Assembly (NCBI GenBank): GCA_032622095.1
Contig: CP136066.1
Location: 104,675,319 to 104,739,318 of the forward strand
Origin: Siphonodentalium dalli
Taxonomy: Eukaryota > Mollusca > Scaphopoda > Gadilida > Siphonodentaliidae
Direction: 5' to 3'
DNA: 64,000 bases
Made by a program: the position numbers and the translations under genes. The notes under the pieces are model-generated. The model was not told where the DNA came from, ran no database searches, and saw only the letters and a list, made by a program, of their open reading frames with translations. The stretch's first letter is position 1; the number at the start of each line of letters is the position of its first letter. This document shows positions 46,834-58,720 of this stretch, piece by piece.

Positions 46834-46864
46834 ATATATATATATATACATATATATATACATA
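46834..46864. repeat. TA/TATACA microsatellite
   Basis: TATATATATATATACATATA-type run. A 13-G run lies at about 46713-46728. Confidence 0.9.
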
Positions 46865-47430
46865 CCGATATTTCGTGTGTGTGTTTGTCTATATCATCCA
46901 TACTACATTAGGTATGTACGCATAATTTCAGGTGCAAATAGTCACGTTCGTTTAAACATAACGTGTGGGGGAGTTGTACAAAGTGTTGTTGTCAATACTT
47001 AGTGAATATTGTAGTGGATCTGTCTTCTTGTCACCATTCTGCAAAGCTCATCCGGTACATATCCATTAGCGCTTCAGCGCACAAACGATGGTAAGAAGAC
47101 TTGATGACGCCTTCAAACGCTACCTCATCGATTTCTAGAGACAAGGGATATAGGCAACATTAGCGTGATTGTTTGAAGGAATTTATGTCCACAAAGATGA
47201 TTGGAAATGACAATGATACAGAGAAAGGGCGACTACTCTGCGTGTACCAAAGGATAGAAGGGATTATGTGGCTGCCATACGGAGCATATTCGATTGCTAT
47301 CGCAGATGAACTTGATATAATCGACCAAATATTATTTTGAAAAATATGACAAGCACGCGCTTCGCTTACCAGCAGTGCCGCCAACCCGAGAACGGTCCGA
47401 CGATTTGCAATGGGGCATGTCTCTTTTCTG

Positions 47431-47558
47431 AAGGTTCGCTATTCCGAAGGTTCGCTATTCCGAAGGTTCTCTATTCCGAAGGTTCGCTATTCCGAAGGTT
47501 CGATATTCTCAAGGTTCGCTATTCCGAAGGTTCGATATTCCGAAGGTTTTGTTATTTT
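47431..47558 (+). repeat. 16-bp minisatellite, 8 units
   Basis: AAGGTTCGCTATTCCG repeats at exact 16-bp steps (47431, 47447, 47463, 47479, 47495, 47511, 47527, 47543) with C/A and C/T variants. As 16 is not a multiple of 3, a 48-bp reading makes a 16-residue peptide repeat in an open frame, which I regard as incidental. Confidence 0.95.
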
Positions 47559-47690
47559 AATGGTTAATTCTATATTCTAAAGTATTGAGAGGGTTCTTTA
47601 TCCGGTAGACTGTTTTTTATGAAGGAAATGACTTAAAACATTAAAGGCACGGATGGCCTTCGCGGTGGATATACTGTTAAGATAGTCACT

Positions 47691-49480
47691 TCATTTAAAC
47701 CCGCCATAGACAGAAAGAATATTAAAATATAGACAGATATTGTTCTTATATCAATCATTAATATCGCGTGAATGGTCTGGTATTGTCAAGTCCGTATGCT
47801 TCGTTGTGTACACAAAGCCAAAAATATTATGGAACCTGGCGTACATAATAATCAATATGTTTATTCAGAATAACACATGTGACATAAGAATCATAATCAC
47901 AAGGGTGCAGTGAACGATCAAGCATATTCATGGTTGATTTTCTGTGTATGACAGTTCTAACGGATGTTACTATTTTGGTGTAAACAGTATTTATTCCATA
48001 TTATTCATTATATATTACAAAAAAAACAAGACAAATATTAATAGTGATGTTATGAAAGGGATTCGACAACAAGCTTTAAGCTTTTGGGAGTCGTTTCCGG
48101 TTGGCTTGTGACAAGGTCCATCCTGTGACAGTGATTTTAAAACATTTCAAATTGTTTCAAGTAAATGGGGGCTTCAGGTTTAAAATTGTTGACGTTTTAT
48201 CGCGTGTACTAGTCTTCTCACAGGATGGGCCGGTTCGATAGGTAGTATCATATGGAATGATTTGGGTTATGTGGGAGTATGTTGGAAGGGCATGGTGGTT
48301 GTCAGATGAATATAAAATAGTTTTGTATGGAAATATTTTGTTTATGTGAGAATAGTTTAGGGGATTAAGGTGGATGTCGGATATGATAAGGGAAGTCATA
48401 AGTGGAATGATGATATATATATTGTTGGAAGTATAGGGGATTTTGACGAGTGTGGATAATCTGTTGTGTCAGATTATGCACTGGTTGGGAATCTGACCTT
48501 GCTTCTGATCCAACGTCACATCATTAAGGGACGCACTTGTATTGTCTATTCTTCTAAACTGTATAACATACCGTGATAATAAGTTGCTGTGGTTTTGCAA
48601 CAGTGTCCAATTTGTAATCCATTATCGTATCTTATAGCTGACTAACATTAATGCGTTTAATATCAATTAGTGTGTGGCTCAGCGGATAATTATTTGGTGC
48701 CATCATTTAAAACGTTTGGTACGAATGATTTTGGGACTTCTTTGAAAATTGTTAAGTTGTCTTCCATTGAGATTTTATTAGACACTGATGATAAGAGTGG
48801 GCGTCGTTGGGAGCGGTATCTAACACATTCAAGTAAATAGTGTTATGTGTCCTCAATTTCACATCAGACACACCTGGGATGATCGGAGACAAAGTTGGAA
48901 CAAGAAAACCATAGTCAGAAATGGTAACGCCACCAAGATTATAGTATTACATATAAATAGAAATTATAAAAAATACATAAAATATTTTTGATAACAATTG
49001 CGTTTAAACAAGTAATCCTTCAAATTATTACTAACAAAGTAAACGACTGTGGGGTCACTCAACAGATTATAAAGACTTGGACATAGTATACTGTAAATAC
49101 TAAAATTTAAATGAAATAATTAAAAGATAAAATTTAGCAAGTAGTAAAAGTTAATTTTCTCATTTCTGTATGTAGATGGAGTTAAACCTCACATCAGTGT
49201 GTTGGGGATTTGGACCTTGACTTGGGACCTTTGGTTTTTAACGCAACAAATGCGCGTACACCTTATACACAAATTTCTTATGTAACCAGAGTTTTTCTTG
49301 GATAAGATGAGTTTGAAGCCTGCTTACATTTCAAAATGTTGTCAGTTTTGTATTGTCTGCAGCGGATCTCGACGCGTTGAAGCAAAAGTTACAAAAGATA
49401 AAATGTGTATGTGACGAGACTATAATACAAATGAAAAAATAAATTGAGGGAGGGGTGGGCGATACAGGGAACTAAGGGTT
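47691..49480. other. unassigned interior of the TTAA element
   Basis: AT-rich, no gene recognised. Stop codons are frequent in all frames. Confidence 0.35.
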
Positions 49481-50450
49481 GAACCGATATAAATTTGTAG
49501 AGCGATAACGACTAATGTTGACATATTATGCATATCAACTCTACTGTTGCAACAAGGCTATAAAATAGGGGGGTGTCAGAATCTTAGTCATCTCTATATA
49601 GTGCCAGAATAGTCATTTATGGAGTTCTATAAGATGTTGGGTTGGTTATATGGACTCGGAGAAAAAAGGGGTTTGTACCGATAAACTGAAAGAAATTAGT
49701 GGATCGATGCTGCCATGTAATGCATCGTGACTGTACTAAAGCAGCAATTATATAAAATTGGGGGGGGTCTGAAATTATATCTATAGTTGGCACCAGGATT
49801 ATATAGAAAGGAATAGCAATTGATATACATATACGGTATACTATAGTAATACCATAGACATATAAGTACAAGTATCACGAGATAAAATATTACGGAACAT
49901 GACTATATACCGATGAAAGAAATAAATAAATTGGACCGGGATTAGAGGTTGGGTTGGTTATATGTGGATAATTGGATATGGAATTCATACCGATGAAACG
50001 ATACAAATTAGTGGAGCGATAAAGACACTTAGTCAGGCTACGCGGGGGAAATAGCGGTTGATACGATAGACCGAAATAAATTTGTCAAGTGATAATGACC
50101 AATGTTGACGTATAAAGTAACGCGACTGTACTGTCACACATTTATCAGGTAGAACCGGTCAAATATGACAGGATACAGCACGTAATTATTTCTTAGATCG
50201 AAGAAATGATTTTTTTTTCGATGATAAAATTTAACACACTACACAGGTCAGGATTTCCCATTAAAATCGATTTATGTCTATAAAACTGTCATTTTTCAAA
50301 ATTTTGAGCTGAAACTTGGTGTGTATGTGTGTAATACTGCAATATTCTTAAAATGACAGAGTTCAGCGCGTAATTATGTTTTAGATGGAATAAATTGAAT
50401 TTGATTTCGATAATAAATTTACACTAATTACAGCATGGAGTAGACGGCCG
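49480..50450 (+). repeat. diverged tandem repeats (two families)
   Basis: Variants of ACCGATnAAnCTGAAAnAAATT and GTGGAGCGATAANGAC recur near 49487, 49676, 49996 and 50067, some with GACCAATGTTGACnTAT and GTGACTGTACT. Farther on, a ~183-bp period links ACAGCACGTAATTATTTCTTAGAT (about 50175) with AGCGCGTAATTATGTTTTAGAT (about 50365). Both are old. Confidence 0.5.
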
Positions 50451-50699
50451 GGTGATCGATTAGACGCAGTTTGTAAACAAGCTTTTGTCAAATTGACAAT
50501 AGCCATTTTGGTCAAACTAAACCCTTTTCGACCGGGACAGCAGATCCGAGTAGTAGCTAAGATGTATTTAGATAGAATTATCAAAAGAATTTGACCGATC
50601 AGGGTACATTTTAAGAGAATAGAGTGGAGAAATCTTGGTGATAATTCCAGAAAATAAAGATGGAGGAGAATCACAATTAAACTTCCCACAATGCACTTC

Positions 50700-51160
50700 A
50701 CTAAACCAGGGGTTCAAAATGGGTTACACATTATTTTCAGTCTATCAGATTATTTATATTTTCAACAACAAGTGACTTTAAGTTTACAATTTCAGCCTGT
50801 CCTGACTCTATCGATACGATTTATCACATTTTCAAAAACATATTGTACACCGGTGGCGTTAACTTTACAATTTAAGCATCTACGTGATTCTATCGTTACG
50901 ATTGAGTAAGGTACAAATGAAAATATCAAAAAATACACTAGGGGCTCCCAATGGGTGATATATTATTTTCAGGCTATCAGAGTATTTATATTTTCAACAA
51001 CATATTATTACACCGGTGACTTTAAGTTTACAATTTCAGCCTGTCCTGACTCTATCGATACGATTTATCATATTTTCATAAACATATTATACACCGGTGG
51101 CGTTAACTTTACAATTTCGGCATCTACGTGATTATATCGGTACGATTGAGTAAGGTACAA
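50700..51160 (+). repeat. two-unit 245-bp tandem repeat with internal half-units
   Basis: TTTACAATTTCAGCCTGTCC recurs 245 bp apart (AGCCTGT at 50793 and 51038), with TCTATCGATACGATTTATCA and ACACCGGTGGCGTTAACTTT. Each unit itself is two related ~90-bp halves. Confidence 0.85.
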
Positions 51161-51539
51161 AAAACCTCCAAGAATACATTCGCCCTGTCCACCACACAAT
51201 ATCAAAATCACAGAAACTAGATACACCACATGTGGCGTAATAAGTATGGTAATTTAGGTGGCTACAATGCAGTATTTGGGCTTCGCGGGTATACGCATAG
51301 TAAAACCATCTGTGGGTCTTCTTCATTTTCAACTCGAGAGACCTGTTGAATGCTGAAAGGGAATCCATGTTAATAATAGTTATGTCGCGACTATTCCATA
51401 AGGACGTTGTTGATGGGAGAAATTATCTTTTGTGATATTCATAGTCAAAACCAGGGATTATGAAGTGATTGCTTTGTCTAGTTTCACGCCTAGATATTTG
51501 TCCATAAGTCGGGGGTACTAGTGTTCTAAGATAAATCGG

Positions 51540-53252
51540 AGACTGGCCATATACCATTTTATAAAAATACTTTTAATTTGTGTTTTTCAGGACGTGATTT
51601 CAAGGTTGCCCAACCAGTTTCTAACAGCAGTGTAGAATTACCGACAGATCTGGTGGCACCCGTCACAAATCGAACTGATTCGTATTGTACGTTTGCGATT
51701 TTATCGGAGTCGTGTTGGGAGCAGCCGTCCCATACAATACAGGAGTCTTAGAGGATTGATCGAACTAGCGTGAAGTAGCATTTTTCGAGTGCTGTTCGGT
51801 CAAGATAGAATCGGTATTTCCTCAGTAGAGAGATGCGTTTCCATGCGGTCTTAATCATTTCTTCAATATGAGTCCCAAGTTTACTCAATATAACGCCAAG
51901 ATGTTTATGTACTTTTACTTCTTTGATGGGCTGTTGGTTCATGTGCAGGGTTGTGTGGTTTAGTGGGATACGTTTTCTGGAGCATGTTAGTGATTCTGTC
52001 TTGAGTTCATTGAATTTAACATGCCATTTAGAAGACCAAGCTTGGAGTTTGTCAATATCATGTTGTAGCACTATCGCTCCAGTGTGAGGGTCATTGGTAA
52101 AAATGCGATGGATGTGTCGTCGGCAAAGAGGCGAGCGTTACATGTAATATTTGCTACAATGTCATTTATAAATACGAGAAAGAGAATAGGGCACAATACA
52201 GATAACTGGGGCACTCCTGCGGTGTTCTCCACCCCCCCCCCCTTTGGATTGATCTGATATGATCTGAACCATTGTAATAGGTTATCACGAATTCCTATAC
52301 CATAAAGTTTAAATAGTAGACCGCCGTGGCATACTTTGTAAATTGCTTTACTGATGTCGAAATATAGTAATCGAATGTCTTGCCCCTCGTTAAGTGAACT
52401 ACTGATATTGTTATATATTTCACACAACTTGATAAGAGGTTGAGTCAGTGGGCATGAAGCCAGACTGATGTTCGATTAAAATATGGTTTGACTGGACATA
52501 AGTCATGAAATGCTTGGCGATGCATTTTTCAAATAATTTGCTTATACAACTCAGAAGTGAAATCGGACGATAATTTTCTGGATTGCTACGATCGCCTTTC
52601 TTGTGTATTGGTACCACGTTCGCTCGTTTCCTTCCGGATGAAAGTATGATTCGCGGAGAAAACGGTTGAACATCTGCGAAAGAGACTTGCTCAAGTTTGT
52701 ACAGTTTTTCAATAATCGCGGGCTTATAAAATCAGGACCAGATGCTTTGTCAGGCTGTATTGCCTTTAGCGCGTTGAAGACTTCTAGTTCGGTTATTTCT
52801 ATACAATTCAATGTAGAAAGATCGGGGTCATCATCTAATATATCTGGGGGGTTATATGACCTATCAATGTATGTGATGCTGTAGAAATAATTATTGAGGA
52901 CCTCTGATTTGTCGGCCGATAAAATGTTGCCTTGCCAATTCAAAGTTGGCACATTGTCAGATATATTGGTGGAGAGACGATTAATAGTTTTCCACCACTT
53001 ACTATCCGTTGTCATGGGATCATGCAGGATTTCTTGTACCTTTGTGGGGAGTATGCGTTTAGCCGCTCTCACTTCGTTAATTACATCGCTGCGAATTTTA
53101 CGATATTTGCACCAGACTGCGGGGGTATTTCTTATTTTTGCAATTTTGTGTATTCTTTTTCGTTGCCTAATTAAGTACTTAATCCCGGGGTTTATACATT
53201 CAGGTTCTTCTCTCCTATAGTGGATTGTTTTGTGTGGAATGTGTTTTTGCAT
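51540..53252 (-). pseudogene. LINE ORF2: reverse transcriptase domain
   Basis: In order: a basic linker with RQRKRIHKIAK, KWWKTINRL and AIQPDKASGPD (53252-52600); frameshift; VPIHKKGDRSNPENYRPISL (52617-52420); frameshift; LYFDISKA (motif A), GVPQLSVLCP (the usual GVPQGSVLGP with two changes), and FADD (catalytic motif C, about 52116-52127); frameshift; thumb with KHLGVIL (52071-51748). After an in-frame stop the reading continues VWDGCSQHDSDKIANVQYES, typical of Jockey/CR1 thumb-connector regions. Domain content is complete but the protein cannot be made. Confidence 0.85.
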
Positions 53253-53269
53253 CAGATCAGTCAGTTTTT

Positions 53270-54629
53270 CTATAAAGTACTACATATATTTTCGACTTGT
53301 ATGTATTTAAGCAACTGTGGCCAGTCGGGAGATTCCATATGACGGTTGATGGCAGGATAATCGGCTTGTTCGTACATGTAGATTATGCGCATGGCAGGTT
53401 TATTCGGTTTTATTGGGTTATACATGTAGGTGTGAATGTTGACGTACACGGGGACATGGTATCGGACTAAGTTGCAAAAGAAAGGTTCTAGTGTTCCACT
53501 TTCCTTTTCCATGCAGTTCTCATTTATTAGTACGACGCCTATTAATGTCTCGGAGTATTCAGTGAAATTTGTCGAGTCGTTGATAACTTGGTCAAGTGTA
53601 AACTGAGTGCATATTGATGATACTTTAGTACTCGTTGGGGCAAACTGATTTTTATTTAAGTCTCCACATATGACTATTCTTTTAGATGGATACGCATTGA
53701 TCACGTCACCAATGTTACCTTCTATCTCACCCCATGGGGGGGGGGGCGATACAACGTACCGACTGACACATTTTGTCCATTCATTAAAATTTCAATCCAT
53801 AGATTTTCTAGGTTACTTCTCTCCAAGTCATGTCTCCGTTTGAATGCTAACGAGTTTTTTATGTAGACAATTACACCACCCCCTACTGTATCAGTATTAG
53901 TTATATCCCTGCGCTCGGGTGCATGAAATCGTGGTATGTATAAGTCGTTTGCGTTGTGTCTTGTTCCGTGAAACCACACACATCGTACTTTTGAATTTCA
54001 GTGGACCGTATGTCTAATTTCGGGACGATGCTCTGCACGTTCAAATGGAAAACTGATAGTACAGCATATGGTTCAGGGCCGGGGTTTGGTAATACATTAC
54101 CAGATATTATTAGTAATTGTCTGAGCCATGTTGGTATTCCAACTACGTTCATACTTGTGTGTGCACATGTCGAATTAGGTTTTCTATTTTTCTTTAACCC
54201 TTTACCCAACAAACCGGCCAAAACCGGCCAAATAAAGCTTCAACAGCCTAAAATATCTTCGGTCTGTCTCAATAAAACCATACAAATATGGATATCATTG
54301 GAACCGGCTCATTGACCACATTGTGATGGTTATAGTTATGCCCTGTGCCAATGCATTCTCTTATATATGCGAGTCGACCATAGGTCGCCTCGCATATATA
54401 AGAGAATGCATTGGCCTAAAAAAAATCTTTTTTTAAAACTTTTTACCATTTTTTCTTACATTCTTTAACAATTTTATAATTTTTAATGTGTTAAGCCAAT
54501 GCATTCTCTTATATATGCGAGGCGACCTATGGTCGACTCGCATATATAAGAGAATGCATTGGCACAGGGCCGTTCGGTTGGGTAAAGGGTTAATAGCATA
54601 TTATTTACGAACTCGTCGTCCGTGTTCAT
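53270..54629 (-). pseudogene. LINE ORF2 N-terminus: APE-type endonuclease
   Basis: From the ATG at 54629 the frame reads MNTDDEFVNN, meets the MITE at TTAA, then continues LKKNRKPN and through ISGNVLPNPGPEP, a proline motif seen just upstream of the endonuclease in many invertebrate LINEs. Endonuclease segments follow in three frames: HLNVQSIVPKLD with a YDV strand; PERRDI, GGGVIVYIKNSLAFKRRHDL and GTLYRPP; then ICGDLNKN (the GDxN catalytic motif), and TLIGVVL where TLxDxVL is expected, so the aspartate is lost. At least two frameshifts separate these parts; inactive. Confidence 0.8.
54198..54589. mobile_element. 392-bp MITE made of two palindromes, TTAA TSD
   Basis: TTAA at 54194-54197 and 54590-54593. 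The 13-bp TIRs begin CCCTTTACCCAAC, the piggyBac-like TTAA-CCC pattern. Inside are two 69-bp palindromes (54347-54415, 54495-54563), reverse complements of each other, with stems GCCAATGCATTCTCTTATAT. It is inserted in the ORF2 of the LINE. A related element lies at 62577-62803. Confidence 0.92.
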
Positions 54630-55059
54630 GATTGTTAATTACAATCAATAATATGCATACGAGTTTGATTTGGTTCGTTACGTTGATGGATAGGTTTATG
54701 AAGTAGAGGAGAAGTTTAGATGTATATGGATCACATGGGTATTTACGTTTTGAGTATCGCGCGCGACTGTAGAATATGCCTACCCGTGATCTATGATATA
54801 ATGACAGTTATCCAGGATCATTGTGGTACCTCATTTCGATAAAGCAGAATTGGTGGGCAAGCTTCCTCGTTTGGAGCGACGTTTGATCAGATGCAAGGTT
54901 GTTATTTAACATATATAAATACAGAGAGAAGCAGGGTAGATATATAATAAGTAGAAATGATAAAAGAATAAACATAATGAAAAAACGTATTCGTGTTACG
55001 GAATAAAACAGTTACTATTTTAACAGCATACCAACCCCGAAGGCCATCCGTGCCTTTAA

Positions 55060-55840
55060 AACAACAAATGTGAATTTTAGCTCAACTTTACTTTGTAAAG
55101 TTTAGTCTATTGACGTGGGTTGGCGTCCATCGCCGAGTCGTGCGTCTGTCCGTCAACAATTTCCTTTGGCTACAGGCCACATCCCTCATCCGATCATCAC
55201 CAAACTTCATATGGATCTTCTGTGTGACCTCTAGAAATTCATTAAAAAAACACGGCCGTCGGCAGCCATTTTGAGTTTCAAATCTGAATCCATCGGCACA
55301 CCCTGCAGCCCGCATTTATGGAAGAAATGTTTTGATAATTTACAGGCATACAAGTCATTTACTGTTAAGTTTTGACTTTCCTTCTATATAATTCTATTCA
55401 TTGCTCAGCAAAAAATAAACTCCTTCCCAAGTTGAGCTACAGTGTTATTGACACTTTCATATACCAGTATTATGGTTCACGTTGGCCGGAAAATTCTTTC
55501 GGCTAATTTCTGTATTTTATGGCTATATTATGGGACCATCGAGAAAACCAAAACTAAAACAAACTTATAAAGAAACACGGAAACAAATACCTGATTAATT
55601 GCGAGTTGTAAAAATATGATAATGGAAATGTGAAAACGGATGGGAACCCCAAAGACTAAAATATGTCTAACTGGTAACAAATATCAACATGAATGAACAT
55701 TGATTCACCTACATTGTCTCATATTGAAACAACAAAACAGTAAAAAAATTCACAATATTGAAAATGATTCTAGTTGCTAGCGATCAAAGTTTTGATAACT
55801 ATAAGCATTTGTGACTTTTGATAAATTATTATTCATTAAG
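55060..55840. other. unassigned; relic of the YY1-like repeat family
   Basis: 55150-55325 reads like a diverged copy, in the opposite orientation, of CATGATGATCAG / AAAATGGCTGCCGACGGCCG-type repeats (CGGCCGTCGGCAGCCATTTTG at about 55252-55272). The rest is unassigned. Confidence 0.45.
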
Positions 55841-56685
55841 GTGCCCTATTCGTGAATTTTCAAAAAATCTCAATTTCTAACTATAAATATGAAGCAAAAA
55901 TCATTATCGTTCATAACAACGGTATGCTATAGTATTATAACAACACATGTTTACCCTCACCATATGATCTATATGCTTGAATTATGTAAACAGGGGTTTT
56001 AAAAAACAACAAATTTGTCAGGGAGGTCACTATGTAGTTTGACAGCAAGTGTTTGCAAAAATACTGCATTATCTAGCTTAACATCCCAACTGGGGCCTGC
56101 ATTGGGTCTACTATCTGAAATCATGAATGTCTGCGAGAAAATAAATAAAACATTTTTCATTGCATTTTTGGGTATTTTGCTGGCCATTTACAGAACTATT
56201 TTTTTGTCATGTGAAGGAATAAACAACATAAAACAACATAAATATTATTCAACCACGTTTGCAATAATCTGACAGACATAAACACTCAATTCTGATTCAT
56301 CTTTTCAGACATATTGTTTTATGGTGACTTTTTCTCCAAAAAAAAATTGTTATGCAAATTGCTACCAAAAATCTACCCTCAAAACACGAAGACTTTCCGA
56401 TTTATTTTCTTGCGGACGGTCATGATTTCAAATATTAGACCGAGTGTAGACCCTAGTTGGTAAAATGAGAGATAATGCAGTGGGTTTTTTTGCAAATACT
56501 TCCTGTCAAACTATAGTGACCTACACGACAATTTTTTTTATAAACATGTATCATATTGTGAGGGTAAACATGTGTTGTTATAATACAATAACATATATTG
56601 GTTATGAAGATAATGATTTCCCCCGCAAATTGGTAGTTAGAAATTGAGGTTTTTTGAAAATTCACGAATGGGGAGCCTCCATTAC
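55841..56685. mobile_element. ~845-bp element with ~280-bp TIRs
   Basis: Left arm 55841-56143 and right arm about 56405-56682 are inverted copies throughout (CCATTCGTGAATTTTCAAAA-like start; TATTATAACAACACATGTTT; GAAATCATGA near the inner end), with scattered differences. The spacer is ~260 bp. Long TIRs without coding capacity resemble MULE-type or foldback MITEs; flanking duplication is not clear (TCATTAA versus CCATTAC). Confidence 0.8.
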
Positions 56686-56689
56686 AGAA

Positions 56690-58250
56690 TGAGAGTTTTA
56701 TTGAGGTTATTTGAGAAGTGATTGCTGACTATTGGCTTGAAACTTTTTGGCCAAAAAGTTTGGCCAAATAAAATTTTCTTTGGCCATATGACCAGTGACA
56801 GCGTGACCCATGAACATTGCATATTTCAAAACAGCATATCTGAATTGTATTTACTGATTATAATGGTGTACTTATCATAATGGTATTATAAATGGGCTCT
56901 TGTATTGCATAATTCTTATGGAGAACAAAACGATGAAGATAGAGAGTACATGATTTTCAGCCTTTATTACTTATCCATGACAACAGTTAATTGCTCCCTA
57001 ACAATATATTAGGGAGAAGTGGCCTCTCCCAATTTGAATTTATCTAGGCTGGTCCTGACCATCTGCATTTGTTACGCCCTATGGGTGCATACTGCCAGTG
57101 TGATCAGGCCGTGTCAATGTCGCTATGGGGATATCTCGCAGAATAACACATTTCTGGTTTCACATGATCGAGAGTTATTTTAGGAAATTGTAGTAGAACG
57201 AAGAGTAATGTCCTATTCCCACCAAATAGCATAAAAGGTGACATGCAATGTTTTTCTGGGAATATTTTCCAAGATTAGTAATATAACCAAGACATCAGGA
57301 ATCATTTTCAGAAGATGTAATTTTATTTCGATAAATATACAATAAACTGTTTTACAAATATTACGACAAATCAAAAATGCGGAAAGACGGTAAACAGGTA
57401 ACGGACACAAGAAAGGATTTATAAAAAATGTCTGATGTTGCATATATGACATATACCACATAATAATATATAATAGTCAAATAGTAATATATATAATAAA
57501 TGTATTGCATTCGCACTGTATTTTTATGAACTATTTTCTGTTTATATATTCGTTACTCGTGTTATTTTTGACGAATACGATTAAAAAAAAATAGAATAAA
57601 TAGGAGCTATATGGTAACTTTGATTAATAACGCACTCGCTATATTGCGTACCGGTTAGACATTTTTCAGGGTGAATGTATTCGCTTATGTATCTTCGCGG
57701 ATGTATCATTGTTGCGGTATGTAACTTTTTGACCGCGTTAACTTCTTTCGATATTTAGGTGTGAATAATATATGGCTGGGCCACTCTTGAAGATTTTATT
57801 GTGGCCCGAACACAATGCATTATATAACAGCTAACATGGCTGATGAAGTATGTCTCAGTTGGAATGTAGACTAAATGGCGTATAGCGAAGTATCGGGTGT
57901 GTATTTAATCCGATTACCAGATTTTTGATTCGTATATTGTGTAATAATTCTGAAGTGGTTTATTCATGAAACCAATATATTTCATATTATAAGTTTTATA
58001 TATTCCCATTGATATGATCTTAAGTGCGTTACCGTTTCTGACTATGATTTTCTTGTATCATCTGCTGGTCTCCTTATCTTACCTGGACATCCCTGCAGTT
58101 GAATAATGAGACCACTGCAATGGATACTTTTATAACTGAATGTGAGAATCAATTTAGTACGGGGGAGAATCCATTCAATACGAGAGAGAATCAATTCAGT
58201 ACGGTTTTTATGAAAGGGTTAAGATGACCCGAAGCATCTGAGAAAGGCTG
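56690..58250. other. unassigned
   Basis: A short inverted pair TTTGGCCAAAAAGTTTGGCC lies near 56748. Three GAGAATC(C/A)ATTCA units occur near 58143-58200. No gene recognised. Confidence 0.35.
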
Positions 58251-58253
58251 TTT

Positions 58254-58720
58254 TCATACATTTGTTATTTTGTCAACTGTCAGTGCGTAGACAAATGGGT
58301 TGACAGAAGAGTTGGTAGCCTAAAAAACCTATAATGCTGTGTAATTAAAGCTTCACCATCAATAAGTAGCACGTTAAATGGTAGCAAGGTAAGCGTTAAC
58401 AGTACAAATAGATTCAAGATAGTTTTAAATTTTCCTCCTCCACTTCTCCTTGTAGCAGCATTCGTTCTAATGTATTCTTCCCGTTGAATCTGCTCAGTAA
58501 CCGTGGAACACGTAGCTGCATTCCTGCTGACATTAGCGAGTTGAATACTTGGTTTTAGGGATATTTGAAACCGCTGCTTCACTTTTGTCTGAAGAAATAC
58601 AGATATCGGTGCTGCTATGCAGTATATTATTAGAATAAATACAGCTACAAAGAACGGCCCTCTTCATTCCGGCTTGTACACTCTGAAAGGCGAGCATATA
58701 CAGTACCAGTCAAAAGAAGT
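58254..58720 (-). pseudogene. rhodopsin-type GPCR fragment, TM5 to TM7
   Basis: On the minus strand a 128-codon frame (58663-58280) starts RGPF and gives one long hydrophobic helix (FFVAVFILIIYCIAAPISVF, TM5), a basic loop with QTKVKQRFQI and RRSGGGKFK, and a second helix with ILNLFVLLTLTLLPFN (TM6, proline in the usual place). A one-base frame change near 58318 then leads to ATNSSVNPFVYAL: NSSVNPFVY is the NPxxY motif of TM7, followed by VDKITN and a stop (58254-58256). Upstream, after a stop at 58664-58666, FDWYCICSPF resembles extracellular loop 2 with its conserved cysteine. TM1-TM4 are not in the vicinity. Class A GPCR is clear; the ligand type is not. It may be a pseudogene, or exons of a gene with an assembly error. 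Confidence 0.75.

Larger units (their letters stand above)
51150..54629 (-). mobile_element. decayed, nearly full-length LINE (Jockey/CR1-like)
   Basis: Minus strand: endonuclease, linker, reverse transcriptase and C-terminal parts follow in the right order, but with several frameshifts and stops and a 392-bp MITE near the N-terminus. A good candidate start is the ATG at 54629. C-terminal traces (LPSTTSLWN-like, then HCSHLNYHTYYATCG) continue to about 51170. The 3' end and any target duplication are not defined. The clade is inferred from domain order and the FADD motif. Confidence 0.8.
47645..55055. mobile_element. 7.4-kb span with 46-bp TIRs and TTAA TSD
   Basis: TTAA at 47641-47644 and 55056-55059 flanks TIRs 47645-47690 and 55010-55055, which match at 40 of 46 positions and start AGGCACGGATGGCCTTCG. 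Inside are AT-rich sequence, degenerate repeats, a decayed LINE (51.1-54.6 kb) and a TTAA MITE nested in the LINE. No Kolobok or piggyBac transposase is recognised, so it is probably a non-autonomous element enlarged by later insertions. Chance co-occurrence of two solo ends of one MITE family is the alternative. Confidence 0.65.

Noticed and set aside
47431-47567. Protein with 16-residue repeats
   Set aside because: Caused by the 16-bp minisatellite; no start context or flanking coding sequence.
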